A stretch of DNA of 64,000 nt from Calliopum simillimum (taxonomy: Eukaryota; Arthropoda; Insecta; Diptera; Lauxaniidae): positions 17,141,329-17,205,328 of the forward strand of contig OX638369.1 in the NCBI GenBank assembly GCA_951812925.1, read 5' to 3'. Made by a program: the position numbers and the translations under genes. The notes below the pieces were generated by a model. It was not told where the DNA came from. It worked only from the letters and a program-made list of their open reading frames with translations, and searched no databases. Shown here one piece after another: positions 32,401 to 41,597 of this stretch. Positions within the stretch are counted from its first letter, which is position 1; each line of letters begins with the position of its first letter.

Positions 32401-34957
32401 GGAGTGGTTGGATATCGATGAAATTTGGTACTATAAGTAATTTGGGGTCGCTGAGGTCAAAAATGATCTCAGATTTGTTGTAAACTTTATAGTTTTGCTA
32501 AAAACCAGGTATTAAGGACGATTTTCTTAAGGTCCATATATAACGATGATGAAAAAGTAATGTTTAATGTTAACAAATGAAATGTACGTAGTAGAAATAA
32601 TGTTTTTTGTTTTTGTGAGACCATTAGTGTTCATAAAAACAAAAAAAAAAATTTTCAACATAAATTTTATATTTCATACAAATTTTTCGTTTTAAGCATT
32701 TTTTAAAAAAAGAAAAAAAATATTTGTAGGACGAAGTAGGAAAAGTTATTTACAGTTCTTGATTATATAGAATTCGAACTAGTAGATTAAGAAAAAAACG
32801 GCACTTATTTTTATAAGATTTGTTTTTTTTTTTCATCGAAATTTGTCAATTTCTGAAGTTTTTCATTTGATAATATCGTGTATTAAAATCACTACAATAT
32901 ACATCAAATTATATATTTTACAAAAATTTTTAGTTTTATTTAATTACTCAAATATTATTTATAATAAAAAACTTTACTTTGCTTAGTTTAATCAAAAGAC
33001 AAATTTTTGATAATTATTTGTTTAAGAGAACCCAAAACGAAGTGAATAAAACATGATTTTTTTTTAAAAATATCACAACTTTGAAGTGTCACAGCGTAGC
33101 CAAAACTAAGTTTTTCCCCTAAATATTTTGTTTTTATTTTATTGATACAATTACCTGTCGATTGATACCAATATTATTAGGTTTCGAGTCACAAAAAATT
33201 TTGATTTTTGCCCACTAGCCAACGCAGTGTGCGGCGTTTAAATCTGAGTTTGTTTTGACACTGGCAACCACCTTGGATTTTTTTACGCCACCCGATTTCT
33301 GCATGATTATAGGTATTACTAGTACGATTTTTAAAATCTTTTCTAGGACATATATATTTTGAGAAAATTGATAAAAATGGTTTCAATGAAGCCGACAAGC
33401 AAACACAAAAATACTTTATCATGTCTATCTCAATAGATTTTCAGGTATAGGAAAATTTACAAACAGGAAAACTCCAAAATGCGATATCTCAGAGAAAAAA
33501 AATAAGATATTTGAGCAAACTCACCGCTATTTGAAAGAAGAAGACTTGTACTTAAAGAAGCCAACCTTTAATTTTAGTGAAATAAAAAATCCGCAAGGCT
33601 ACATAACCTGAAAAAAGGCAAAAACGGTGTTTTTTGCACTTTTAGGTTAGGATATCTCGAAGAGCATTTTTGAGGCCAGATTTGGATTCAACGCATCAAA
33701 TACCTTCGGAAATATATAGTCTGCTTTCTGGGTCTGAATGTTGGTTAAATTTTGTCGGCCTGTGTTATTTTCGGATAAGCCTATACATGAAAAAGTAATC
33801 GTTTAGAAGATATTCCATAAAGTCGCATTTTTGACTTTTTTTCGTTTTTTAGAATATTTCCTAATTGGTAAATTTTTCGTTCAAACGTATAAATCAATAG
33901 TATTTGTAAAGCTTCACAAAAAGAGGTCCCAATTTTTTTTATCGTACGACTTACTGTTATCATTATAAGGCTTTCGAAATGAAAATGAAAACAAATGGAT
34001 TACGGAACAGAACTAATAATAATAAAGAGTAATCTTTTCATAGTACATACAAGAAATCTATAGAATGAAAATTACTAAAACTATAATGAGTATTATAAAT
34101 TAAGGTTGAACGAAAAAAAAAAAAAAACTTAAAGCTGACCAATAATTAAGACCAGAAATTATCTAAAAAACTGCGTTAATTCTACTCAAAAAAAGTGAAA
34201 TTTTGACATTTCGGGCTCTATTTTTTCAAAACTGGGATGTGATGGAAAATTTCCAACTACATATATAATCGTCATCCTCGTGCAAAATGCTACAATTAAT
34301 AATCACCGGCACCTTTTCTATAAAACTTTGTCATACAGTGTTATTTGTAAACACATTTTAATGGATCCTTTCCGCTGGGGTTTAAATGTTCTAGTTCTTT
34401 TTCTCTTACTTTCAATGCGAATGTTGGCCACCTACTTTTAGAAAGAAGCTTCTTGTTTAATTAATCAAAGGTGTAATGATGTGCAACATGACTGTACAGA
34501 AAGAAATAAAAAAGAAAAAAAGAAAAGGTATGCATGCCACTTCATTTATCTTTAATATTCTTTTTCAAATTTGTTTGCTTAATACTTTTCACACTTTCGG
34601 GTACAATAATTCTCAATGTAATGTTACTTTTTGTTTAAATATCTTATTACTCACCTTTCGATTTCATTTTGTCCATGTACATTTGTCACTGCTGCTATAT
34701 ATTTCATAATAATTTTCGATGCTTCTGTTTTGCCAGCACCCGATTCACCTGAAATCAATATGCAGGTATCCTGATGCCTTTGTTTCAGTATTCTGTATGC
34801 AGCATCGGCAATGGCAAAAACGTGCGGTGGATTTTCGAATAATTCTCGACCTTTGTATTTGTTTATTATGTCTGGACCATAGATGTTCATTTGACGATAT
34901 GGATTCATTGAAACGCATACTTCACCGATATATGTGTAAATGGAGCCAACTTGAAAG
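17238..34957 (-). CDS. Myo31DF: Unconventional myosin ID (Myo31DF type), 5'-incomplete
   Basis: Nine GT-AG exons with consistent phases: 34957-34655, 29392-29173, 23181-22956, 22892-22509, 22432-22353, 20367-19640, 19512-18846, 18773-18616 and 17406-17238. Together they give 977 codons plus one leading base; fly Myo31DF is about 1011 aa, so about 33 N-terminal residues lie in an exon not found here. Domains (numbering from the first codon present): motor with P-loop GESGAGKT (70-77), switch [12 protein letters not shown] (122-132) and switch II DIYGFE (exon 4); actin-binding and converter regions; two IQ-like calmodulin sites ([17 protein letters not shown] and the following [12 protein letters not shown]); then a class I TH1 tail ending FEVPAHYCV. 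It is an actin-based motor that binds membrane lipids; in Drosophila it sets left-right organ looping. Introns carry many transposons. Confidence 0.95.
17496..18305 (+). mobile_element. GGGCCT-family element, 810 bp, in the last myosin intron
   Basis: Left end GGGTCTAATTATGAATAAT with TTTTCGGACTCACTAGCATGC; right end ATTCATGATAAGGACC. Right-half words 'gtgaaggtttggagatttat' and 'tctcgagaaaggaatagatt' match the other copies. No transposase visible. Confidence 0.7.
18616..18773 (-). CDS. Myo31DF: Myosin ID exon: TH1 tail
   Basis: Encodes [19 protein letters not shown], then a segment ending [15 protein letters not shown], and leaves two bases (GA) before GTAAGT. Confidence 0.93.
18846..19512 (-). 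CDS. Myo31DF: Myosin ID exon: neck (IQ) and start of TH1 tail
   Basis: Begins [18 protein letters not shown], then the IQ-like light-chain sites ([17 protein letters not shown] and [12 protein letters not shown]), then the basic TH1 start ([31 protein letters not shown]). Ends ...FIKD before GTAAGT. Confidence 0.95.
19640..20367 (-). CDS. Myo31DF: Myosin ID exon: lower 50K, actin interface, SH helices, converter
   Basis: Largest exon (728 nt). Starts [20 protein letters not shown] and includes [40 protein letters not shown] and GHTKIFI. It ends AG at GTAGGC. Confidence 0.95.
20435..20807 (+). mobile_element. GGGCCT-family element, 373-bp copy
   Basis: The most compact copy: left GGGCCTTGAATAAACATTCT, right AGAATGCATGATAAGGCCC, which are inverted repeats of each other. 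Lies in the 1985-bp myosin intron 20368-22352. Both flanks show AAT. Confidence 0.75.
20870..22140 (+). mobile_element. GGGCCT-family element split by a nested repeat
   Basis: Left piece 20870-20965 ('ttttttctctcgaaaaacaa', 'aattcactggaaaaataagg') and right piece about 21860-22140 ('tccctctcgagaaggtgtag', 'ataagaccca') flank the nested repeat 20985-21855. The right piece contains a local triplication of 'gcaaaatgtcaacgatattg'-type words. Confidence 0.6.
20985..21855 (+). repeat. ~142-bp-subrepeat fly repeat family, best copy
   Basis: Tandem subunits marked by 'gggaggtgccacgcc' at about 21038, 21179, 21322 and 21465 (141-143 bp apart), each with 'agtttttgctcagagcttgc' and 'tctcaaaaaacg'. Then 'cgactcaggaggtaacgctg', 'gcgttacaaacggaaggaca' and the terminal 'accctgggtgtagagtataa'. 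Confidence 0.8.
22353..22432 (-). CDS. Myo31DF: Myosin ID exon: short relay-helix exon
   Basis: 80 nt. After TTTTGCAG it completes the Glu codon and encodes [20 protein letters not shown] then EYFNNK, ending before GTAAGT. It was found by extending the reading frame between neighbouring exons. Confidence 0.92.
22509..22892 (-). CDS. Myo31DF: Myosin ID exon: switch II and relay region
   Basis: Contains [33 protein letters not shown], the switch II motif [20 protein letters not shown] and NEKLQQLFI. Ends with one base of a split Glu codon before GTAAGT. Confidence 0.95.
22956..23181 (-). CDS. Myo31DF: Myosin ID exon: upper 50K domain
   Basis: Begins [12 protein letters not shown] after TTTGCAG and ends NVEFQ plus one base at GTAAGT. 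The next intron (22893-22955) is only 63 bp and is open in frame, so a naive translation reads through it. Confidence 0.93.
23182..24246. other. Myosin intron DNA, nothing specific seen
   Basis: Left part of the 5.99-kb intron 23182-29172. AT-rich; short frames here do not resemble known proteins. Confidence 0.45.
24247..24981. mobile_element. TIR element split by a nested repeat
   Basis: Ends 'gggttacgaagctcctgcga' and complement of 'gggaagcttcgtaacc', with inverted identity of about 45 bp (including AGGAGGCCTAGA). The inside (24296-24830) is the ~142-bp-subrepeat family. Confidence 0.65.
24296..24830 (+). repeat. ~142-bp-subrepeat fly repeat family, nested copy
   Basis: Has 'gggaggtgccacg' at about 24409 and 'gggtggtaggcgtgcc' at about 24549, then 'cgactcaggatatgtcgctg', 'gcgttacaaacggaagtgca' and 'gtgtagggtataaaaa'. 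Fewer subunits than the copy at 20985. Confidence 0.75.
25140..25575. mobile_element. Foldback (palindromic) element, arms ~160-175 bp
   Basis: The left arm (about 25147-25320) and right arm (about 25411-25569) are reverse complements; shared segments include 'gctacaggtgtaacttacca' and 'gggcctgccagtggttctcc'. About 90 bp separate them. Frames read from the arms are not genes. Confidence 0.75.
26001..26175. mobile_element. ~175-bp TIR miniature element, copy 1
   Basis: Ends TTCTGTATCTTGAAAC and complement of GTTTCGATATGCAGAA, with the inner GAGTGACTGA/TCAGTCACT pair. Shares 'gtaagcagttgaaaatcagt' with 26577-26745. Confidence 0.6.
26577..26745. mobile_element. ~170-bp TIR miniature element, copy 2
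   Basis: Related to 26001-26175: 'acgaatggagtgactgaaag' at the left, 'gtaagcagttgaaaatcagt' and 'gttcgattcgtttcg' at the right. Confidence 0.55.
27674..27689. repeat. Poly(C) tract, 16 bases
   Basis: An uninterrupted run of 16 C in otherwise strongly AT-rich DNA, in the large myosin intron between exons 2 and 3 of those seen. Confidence 0.9.
29173..29392 (-). CDS. Myo31DF: Myosin ID exon: switch I
   Basis: 73 codons after one completing base; starts after TTTTTCAG and ends CAG before GTAGGT. Encodes [20 protein letters not shown] and the nucleotide-sensing NDNSSRFGK switch I, then YLLEKSRVV. Confidence 0.95.
29470..30010. mobile_element. CCCAACAAACA-ended TIR element, copy 1 (541 bp)
   Basis: Starts CCCAACAAACAAAAACGTTT and ends with the complement TTGTTTGGTGGG; TA adjoins both ends. 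The interior has a truncated tRNA-like module at 29801-29841 (minus strand). Compared with the copy at 38715-41597 it lacks about 115 bp after that module. Confidence 0.75.
29801..29841 (-). other. Truncated tRNA-like module
   Basis: On the minus strand, 'gtcgactcataatttggaag' (anticodon-arm-like, CAT) followed by 'ataggttcgattctc' (box B-like). The D-arm half is deleted relative to 41274-41341. Confidence 0.5.
30011..32356. other. Intron DNA, nothing specific seen
   Basis: AT-rich myosin intron DNA. No coding frame or clear repeat recognised, apart from simple A/T tracts and an 'acagac/agacgg' rich stretch near 30520. Confidence 0.4.
32357..33230 (+). repeat. ~870-bp dispersed repeat, copy 1
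   Basis: Begins 'cacagtgcgttgagtccata' and ends near 'ccaacgcagtgtgcggcg', so the ends look like short inverted repeats (CACAGTGCGTTG-like). It is collinear, in the same orientation, with 51229-52100. Words such as 'gttttgctaaaaaccaggt' and 'aggacgaagtaggaaaagtt' are identical. Confidence 0.75.
33955..34012. repeat. Right-end fragment of the CAGGCCTG-type element
   Basis: 'gctttcgaaatgaaaatgaa' and 'ggattacggaacag' match the right end of the element at 14853-15812. Confidence 0.5.
34655..34957 (-). CDS. Myo31DF: Myosin ID exon: motor N-terminus with P-loop
   Basis: Starts after TTTTTTTTTAG with one base of a split codon (Arg expected from family comparison) and ends AG before GTGAGT. Encodes [17 protein letters not shown], the NIYG segment and the ATP-binding [12 protein letters not shown] loop. 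Confidence 0.93.
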
Positions 34958-35692
34958 CTAAAAAAAAAGAAAAAAATGTGAGAAAAATCTTTAAAATAAA
35001 ATAAACACAAAATTCATAAAGAATTTAAATACACGTAGTCAGTCCCCTTTCTCCTTTATCATTGCAAAAGGTGCAACAAATTTCCAGCTGTGTGGTCTAG
35101 TTTTTACAACATTTTTGTTTAATATTTTTAAATAAAAAGTAAATATATAAATGTCTAAAATAAATGTTTGCGATTGTCGGTTGGCTGGGCGGCCTTCATT
35201 TAGTTTTAATCAGGCGCATCGTGGCTGGCGTCTGGCTGCTACATATTACTTGAAGCAAGAAATGCACACGTTTTCTTGTTATGAATATTTTGAAATATTT
35301 TTACACAAAATGTCGATTGTCTGCCGCCGCTACGGGTCATATCATTTCATGATGTATATTATTAAAAAAGTAGGTATTTTGTTTATTTTGTAAGATGTAC
35401 TGAAATCAGTTGGAAAAAATGTTTCAACACTAAGTGGCTTTTAGATATGTATGTCTAAAATCTGTATTTTTTAACAGTTTGTTATATTTTTTGTTTGATC
35501 ACGATTATGTTCTAAAATGCTAATGCAAACATCTTAAATTTTACAAAGCATTAGAAAAACAAAAATATTTTTAAATTAAGTTCGCGGGCACTAGAAAAGT
35601 ATTTGTAAATTACATTTAGGATATTCACACCACAATATTTGCCATTAACTCTATGCAAGTAAATTGCTAAGTGGATTGATCAGAAAATAATG
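34958..35692. other. Start of the very large 5' myosin intron
   Basis: Directly upstream (minus strand) of the P-loop exon. No exon for the missing first ~33 residues is recognisable here. Confidence 0.45.
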
Positions 35693-36342
35693 TTTGGCTC
35701 AATTTCGTTCGGCGCGCCCACCGCCGACAATTTTGTAACAAAACAAAGAGTTATTGACTATTTACAGATAACTAAATCTTTTTCAAGAATACACACAATT
35801 GAGGTATTCAGTGGACACTGTCCGCAGATTGTTCATATCTTGTCTGGTATCTACAATCATCTATCTTAGAAGGACGGACAGCGAAAGATAGAGACAACCT
35901 CCTTCTTGCTAATAAACGCGATTGTCAGATGCTGTATAACTAGTCCATACTGATAGACAGTCGAAATGGATAAATTAACGAACAAAACCTCAACAAAAAA
36001 ATGTAATTTCAAAACTTTGGGATTACTATAATATAAGTAATACAAACATGCCTCGAAAAAGGGACTTAAACCCAGTTTATTCACAAGAAGGAGGAGTCGG
36101 AAATTTAATTTTCATACTTTCCAACTCAGGAGAAGTAAACGAACAAAGCCGCATCAAAAAAACCTCAGTGACTCTACTTCGAGGTTGTCTCTATTTGACC
36201 GGGAGGTGTGATTTAGTTGTCGGAAAATTTAACAGAATATTTGATGCGCCCTTTAATCAGGTTTCTATAGTCAATAATTCTTTTGCTTTGTTTTGCTTCC
36301 AAAATCGTCAGCGGTAGGCGCACCGAACAAAATGGAGCCAAA
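35693..36342. mobile_element. ~650-bp foldback/TIR element
   Basis: Inverted ends of about 70 bp: left TTTGGCTCAATTTCGTTCGG and right complement, including CGCGCCCACCGCCGAC / GTCAGCGGTAGGCGCACC. Inner paired segments (AGAGACAACCTCC / GAGGTTGTCTCT) extend the palindrome, so most of the element folds back. Confidence 0.75.
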
Positions 36343-36344
36343 GA

Positions 36345-36673
36345 CTTTAAACTAAAATTATTGTCATCGTTATTGAAAATAATCAAAACAAAGTAAAATT
36401 ACAAAATTGGTGACGGTCTACGACTGCGGCCAAACCAAACTTATGCAGAATCTGATGGAGTAACGTTAATAAAAAAAGTGATGGAGTGAAAAGTAAGAAT
36501 GCTACTATTTTCATTGATAAACTTGAGTCAAATTTACTTTAGCGACACCTTATATTTCTTCAGTTCACTTTCCGGTGAATTTTGAATTTATAGAAAATTT
36601 TTTTTTTTTTTGCGATTGCATGCTAAGGTGTTTGAGAAAAAATTCTCCAAAATGTTTATTCATGATAAGGCCC
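36345..36673 (-). mobile_element. GGGCCT-family element, reverse partial copy
   Basis: Reads in reverse: right-hand end 'tgtttattcatgataaggcc' is the family left end, preceded by 'gcgattgcatgctaaggtgt'. 'caaaacaaagtaaaattac' and 'gatggagtaacgtta' match the family interior. Confidence 0.6.
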
Positions 36674-38714
36674 ATGGTCTACCTTCTTAGGAGGGGAGAA
36701 TTAATTAATTTAAATGGTTTTTATTGTAAATTCCTATTTGGCGATATACAACGCTACCCATTAAGAATCGTAAAAAAGTTTCACATAAACAGAGTTTCTA
36801 CATATATATTAATACGCAAGTCAAAAATTTGTCCATCTTTTTTTAATACTTTAGAAATGGAGTACGATTTTAAATTAGACACCATTAGAAAGGTATTTGT
36901 GTGTAGATGTGCACAAAGTTAAAATTATGTTAATATTTTGACTTTAAGCCTGGTAAAATTAAATACAAATTTTTCAATATAAACAACAACAAAATACACG
37001 GTCACACAGAGCTGAAAAAAGGATAAAGCATAAAGAGAAAGACAAAAAGCAAAGCACTGACTTCATGTTTTGTTTTGTTAATATTTTGCTAGAACTAACT
37101 ATACCAGAGATCATAAACGAGCTCTTGTATTTCGTAGCAAATAGCAAAAAAAAAAAAAAAAAAAAAAAAATTCTAAGTGTCCAAAAAGTACCAAAATTAT
37201 TTAACATATTTGTGTTCGAATTTTGACTACTAGGTGATTCTAGTATGTATTTATTTTGCCACCGAATTTATAAGCTTTTAATCTTGAAAACATATGCCTG
37301 AAGTTAAACTTTATCTACATAGTAAAGTGCAACAAAATCAACATTTAAGTGTTCATTCTCAGATCATCGCATCCCGCAGCAACAATGACACAATTTACAC
37401 ATTGTAAATGTCCCATAAACCTTAAGAGTTTGTGTAAACAAAAACTCTTTCAGAGTGTGGAGTAAAAAAAAACTTCAGTAGCAGCCATCTGGACTTCATA
37501 AACATACAAATTGCTAATATTTAAAATCAACACTCAGGAACAAGATATGCCATAAGCGATAAGTTCTTCCTCTTTTTTTTTCTTCTTCTTTCATTTTACA
37601 CTAGTTAACACATTGCTTTAGCTTTTGAGCTCAAAATGCAAAATGGAAAAAGCAAAAAAAAGAAAATCTTCAAATAGGTGGGCATTTATAAATAAAAAAG
37701 TGAAAAAATGCGGTAATTGATTTGTTATGTGATGTAACTTGACTGCACCGCCGCCGTCAATTGCTGAAATACTTACTTAGTGAAGAAGCGTGTTAGCCAG
37801 TAAAGCAAAAGAAAAAAGTTAACAACATGAGAATTGATGTTGGAAAAGAAAAAAGAAATCATTAAAAAGTGAAAAGAATAGAAGTATCTCGCGAATGAAA
37901 ATGAAATTTAGTTTTGTGTTGAAAGTATGGATGAATTAACTTTACTTTCAAATTGAAGTTTTATGAAATTGAACAGATGTTGCTAATGCCAAGATGTTGT
38001 TTTTTTTTTTTAAAAGGAAATGTAATAATCTTAAAGCATGAAAAAAACATAACACGGTGTTATTGGTTTCAAAAATATATAAAATAATTGCTGAAAAGTA
38101 TTTCATTTTGGGTTTTATTATAGTTAAGAATCTTCGCTAAAAGTTCAAAGCAAAAGAATCGCAAGTTAGACACTTACTTTGTTATTGTAACAGTTGTTGA
38201 TTATAATTTGATTCCAAGTCAAAAATTGTTACCCAACGCTGCTATAAGTTAACATATTTATTTCTCGATTGAATCGCGTTTACTTTAAGTCAGTCGTTCA
38301 ATTAAATCACGAATTGTGCATACATGATTCAAAGCAGAGATGGGTGCTATTTTTTAACTTGGAGCCAAAGTACAATTGAAAAATTTAGAACAATAAATAC
38401 AACAAACATATTAGGAAACAATTGTTTGCCCGGAATTGTTCATGTTTTCTTTGTTTTTTGTTCATGCTAAATGAAGTTACTATGCAGGGAAAATTTTCGC
38501 CCAGAATTCATAATAGGCGCTTTTTTTTAAATAAAAGAGTTAAAAAAACTACAACAGTGTTAATAATAGGAAAAACTTTCACTGTTATTTTTTGTTAACT
38601 TGAATTAATAAAAAAGCCTGACAATGTACTTTTTATAGTCTACTTGTATGTACGTTGAGTACTATTACGTTTCAAATAGCTAGCTAGCACATGTTCTAAA
38701 CTATAAAGTAGCAA
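36674..38714. other. Intron DNA, no gene seen
   Basis: AT-rich, with a 29-base poly(A) tract at 37146-37170 and a short segment at 38490-38521 ('cgcccagaattcataatagg') whose reverse complement occurs at 690-715. Confidence 0.4.
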
Positions 38715-38752
38715 CCCAACAAACAAAAACGGTTGGAAAATAACTTGTTATA

Positions 38753-39664
38753 CAGTCTGTTAAATAAGAGCGTGGTCACGATTACTCGCGATCGGTAAAG
38801 TATAATGCTGTAATTTTTTTTTCTCACACAGAGGGCAGTATTGTCCTTCATGCTTCGTGAAAGTGAATCAGCTGACCACTGTTTTCAATGCGTTTTCAGC
38901 ATTTTTCCAAAATGAGTACCGCGTATGCGTCGCGCTTTGGAGCCGTTTTTTTGTGTTTGCACCCCAAAGGTCCCAAAATGACCCAAGCGGCGGCTGCGAA
39001 GTATATGCAAAAGTCGAAACAGTTTGTGAGTAAGTGGGTGAATCGCTTCAAAGAAGTAAAAAATGTCGATGACTTTCCAAATCGCGGGTCTGTCGGTGTA
39101 GTGACGGAAAAACAGGAAAAACTGATCTGTGCTCTATTTTCGAAAAATCCAACATTAACTTTGCGTGAAGGTGCTTCGAAATTGTCCCAAAAAGGTTTGA
39201 ATATCTCCCACGGAACTATTCGTAATCATTTGATTGCAAATAGTGTGAAATACCGAAGTACTTTGCAAAAACCGATGCTCAGTGAAAAACATGTCCAAAA
39301 ACGTCTTGAATGGGCCAAAGACAATTTGGATCGTGACTGGGGCAACGTTATCTTCACTGATGAATCCTCTTTTTGGGCCTTTCCTATCATCAGGCATGCC
39401 TGGACCCTGGACCCTGCAACTTGAAACAGCTGGTTCGACGCATTCACAAAATTTGGAGGTCGTTTTCAGAAGAGTATGCGCAAAATCTTGTTCAAAGTAT
39501 GTCGCGAAGATGTCAAGCTATAATTGATGCTGGGGGTGATTGGACCTGCTATTAATGTATTTGCATTGAAGTTTTCGATCAAATAAATCAATATTAAAAA
39601 GAATTTTCGCAATGGGTATTTTCATTTTCTCACAACAATGACCACGCTCTTATTTAACAGACTG
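38753..39664 (+). mobile_element. Internally deleted Tc1/mariner-like transposon
   Basis: Inverted ends CAGTCTGTTAAATAAGAGCG...complement, about 26 bp, bounded by TA at 38751-38752 and 39665-39666. It sits in a spot where the related element at 29470 is uninterrupted. At 912 bp it is shorter than a full Tc1-like element, because the middle of the transposase is missing. Confidence 0.9.
38888..39555 (+). pseudogene. Tc1-like transposase with internal deletion
   Basis: The first frame (38888-39424; likely start 38912, MSTAYASRFG) encodes the paired helix-turn-helix DNA-binding part (TQAAAAKYMQKSKQFVSKW, LNISHGTIRNHL) and reaches VIFTDESSFWAF, which carries the first catalytic Asp. It then runs into unrelated sequence and a stop. 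The C-terminal end resumes in another frame at about 39427-39555 (RRIHKIWRSFSEEYAQNL ... AIIDAGGDWTCY). The second Asp and third acidic residue of the DDE/D triad fall in the deleted part, so the protein cannot be active. Confidence 0.88.
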
Positions 39665-40138
39665 TACGCTTTTTGAAGCAAACATTTCGTTTGTAAATTA
39701 ACTTGCAAAATGTTTGGAAATTCTTGAATTTTTATTATTTAATAATCGAAACTGGACCCTTCATAGCAAGCTTGTGAAAATCATTTGGAGCAAGATTATT
39801 ATAAATGTTTTTATACAATATTGTCCAAATTTTTTTATTCAATATTTTTAAATTGTTTTTTTAACTTTTCAATTAACATTTTGTTACACTGAGAAAAGAG
39901 TATGTTTCGATCAAAGAATTATATTTGATTGAACATTTTAGAAAATATTTGTTCATAATTAACAAATTTCGGTATATATTAATATGCCTTTAATTGGACC
40001 TTGAAATATTGTCGATTGGGCCAAAACTGATATCTGTTTGATGGAATGTCAAATATTTGCTTTAACTTAAAAAAAAAACCTTGTCTAGGATTCGAACGCA
40101 CTCTAAAAAAAAAAAAAATAATTAAAAAAAAAATCTTT

Positions 40139-40213
40139 CTTGTCTGGGATTTGAACCTACGCCCCCAGGTTATAACTCAAACATCTTATACATTGAGCTA
40201 ACTCTATCTACTT
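40139..40213 (-). other. tRNA-like module in a TIR element
   Basis: On the minus strand: 'gttagctcaatgtataag' (D-arm/box A-like), 'tgagttataacctggggg' (anticodon-arm-like) and 'taggttcaaatcccagaca' (box B-like). The stems pair poorly, so it is not a functional tRNA gene. Confidence 0.6.
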
Positions 40214-40389
40214 TAATTCTAAACAAAAATTCATACAAAAATTTCAACAAGTATTGAAAAATTTCAAAAACATACTGACATTATTTTCAAAACATTATTT
40301 TCAAAAGTTACAAAAAACAATCAATACTTGTTAAATTTTGTGTTTGACTTTTTGTTTAAAATAAATTCAAAATAACAATCACTACAAAC

Positions 40390-40462
40390 GTAGATAGAGT
40401 TAGCTCAATGTATAAGACGTTTGACTCATATCCTGTGGGTCTATGTTCGAATCCCAGACAAG
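40390..40462 (+). other. tRNA-like module, inverted partner
   Basis: 'gttagctcaatgtataagac' (box A-like), 'tttgactcatatcctgtggg' and 'tatgttcgaatcccagacaa' (box B-like). Near reverse complement of 40139-40213, so the pair could form a long hairpin with a loop of about 176 bases. Confidence 0.6.
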
Positions 40463-41273
40463 AACATTTTTTTTTTTTTTTAAATTAATTATTTTATTAT
40501 TTTACTTCACTTTGATTGACTTTTTGATTTGATATAACTTTTTCGTATTTCAATTTGTATATGTAGAACATCTATAGTTATAATATAGTTCTGATTGTTA
40601 AGCTGTAAGATTCAGTAATTTACATTCGGTCATTGCGTCCTGAGGTTTAAAGAATTCAATACGCGCGGCATAGTTCCAATTCGCTATACATGGATTCCCT
40701 CTTACGATTGCAATGAACCAAGGTTACAAATGTAGCTGGTAAATATATGGTAGCATCTAACAAAAAACAAAAAATGCCCCGGGGGTATGAGTTCAATCCC
40801 CACCCAGATATGATTTTTTTTTTGTGTTTTTTTTTTTTGTTTTTTTTTTTTTTGCAACTTGGCGAGTGCATTCAAATTTCAGAGAGGAGTTTTATTTTTA
40901 ATTTATAACAAATATTATATTTTATGATGTCGCCGTGATCCTAGCAAATATTGTCATATTAGTTTCTAATTAATAAAAAGATTAATAATAATAAAGGTCT
41001 AAATTCAAAACAATAAATGTCTTTATATGCAAACATATATTTGGTAATTATTAACAAATATACGATTGAACCAATAAAATTGCTCAAATATGCCACTCAT
41101 TAAATGATATCAAATATTCGATTCGCCTATATCAAATATATTATTTGTTAGTTATTACCAAATTTTGATGTATATAATCATACTGTTTTCTCAGTGTAGT
41201 ATATATTAAGTTCATAAAACAACATTTTCCAAACATTTTTAATTTAATTAAAAATAAAAAAAAAATTTATGTC

Positions 41274-41341
41274 AACCGAGAATCGAACCTATGACTTCCA
41301 AATTATGAGTCGACAATCTTATCAACTGACCTAACGTGCCA
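41274..41341 (-). other. tRNA(Met)-like module in the CCCAACAAACA element
   Basis: On the minus strand: 'gttaggtcagttgataag' (D-arm), 'gtcgactcataatttggaag' (anticodon arm, CAT in the loop) and 'ataggttcgattctcggtt' (T-arm). It resembles an elongator tRNA(Met) in the anticodon and T arms; the acceptor stem does not close well. Confidence 0.6.
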
Positions 41342-41597
41342 GTTATGATTCAAATGCCTTGTGTTTTACTTAGCTTGATAAGTCATTAAAAAAATAAAAT
41401 AAAAATTTTTTAGAATGTTTGGAAAACGGCTGTTGAAACTTTAGGAAACAAACATTTTTCCAATTGTTGATTTTAACTTAACAAATCAATTTTAAAAATA
41501 ATATTTTCCAAACGTTTGAAAATTGGTTGTGAAAATATTTGAAAATTAACTTTTTCCAAGCTTAAAAATTGAAAAGGCTATAAAATTGTTTGTTGGG

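Larger units (their letters stand above)
39887..41196. mobile_element. CACTGAG-ended TIR element carrying inverted tRNA-like modules (1310 bp)
   Basis: Ends CACTGAGAAAAGAGTATG and complement of CATACTGTTTTCTCAGTG, flanked by TA duplications (39885-39886, 41197-41198). The uninterrupted sequence at 29470-30010 confirms the insertion site. Sub-terminal 'atatttgatt'-type words repeat near both ends. Inside are two ~75-bp tRNA-like modules in opposite orientation (40139-40213 and 40390-40462), plus a box-B-like scrap at 40081-40103. No transposase frame. Confidence 0.8.
38715..41597. mobile_element. CCCAACAAACA-ended TIR element, copy 2, with two nested elements
   Basis: Left end CCCAACAAACAAAAACGGTT, right end complement 'attgtttgttggg'. 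It is interrupted by a Tc1-like element (38753-39664) and by a CACTGAG-ended element (39887-41196). Removing these leaves about 660 bp collinear with 29470-30010, which proves the nesting order. Confidence 0.8.

Noticed and set aside
37740..37790. Candidate first myosin exon near 'aaatacttacttag'
   Set aside because: The minus-strand reading ending at this donor does not give the expected leader sequence or splice phase.
40390..40462. Functional tRNA gene
   Set aside because: T-arm and acceptor stem do not pair properly and the module lies within a repeat.
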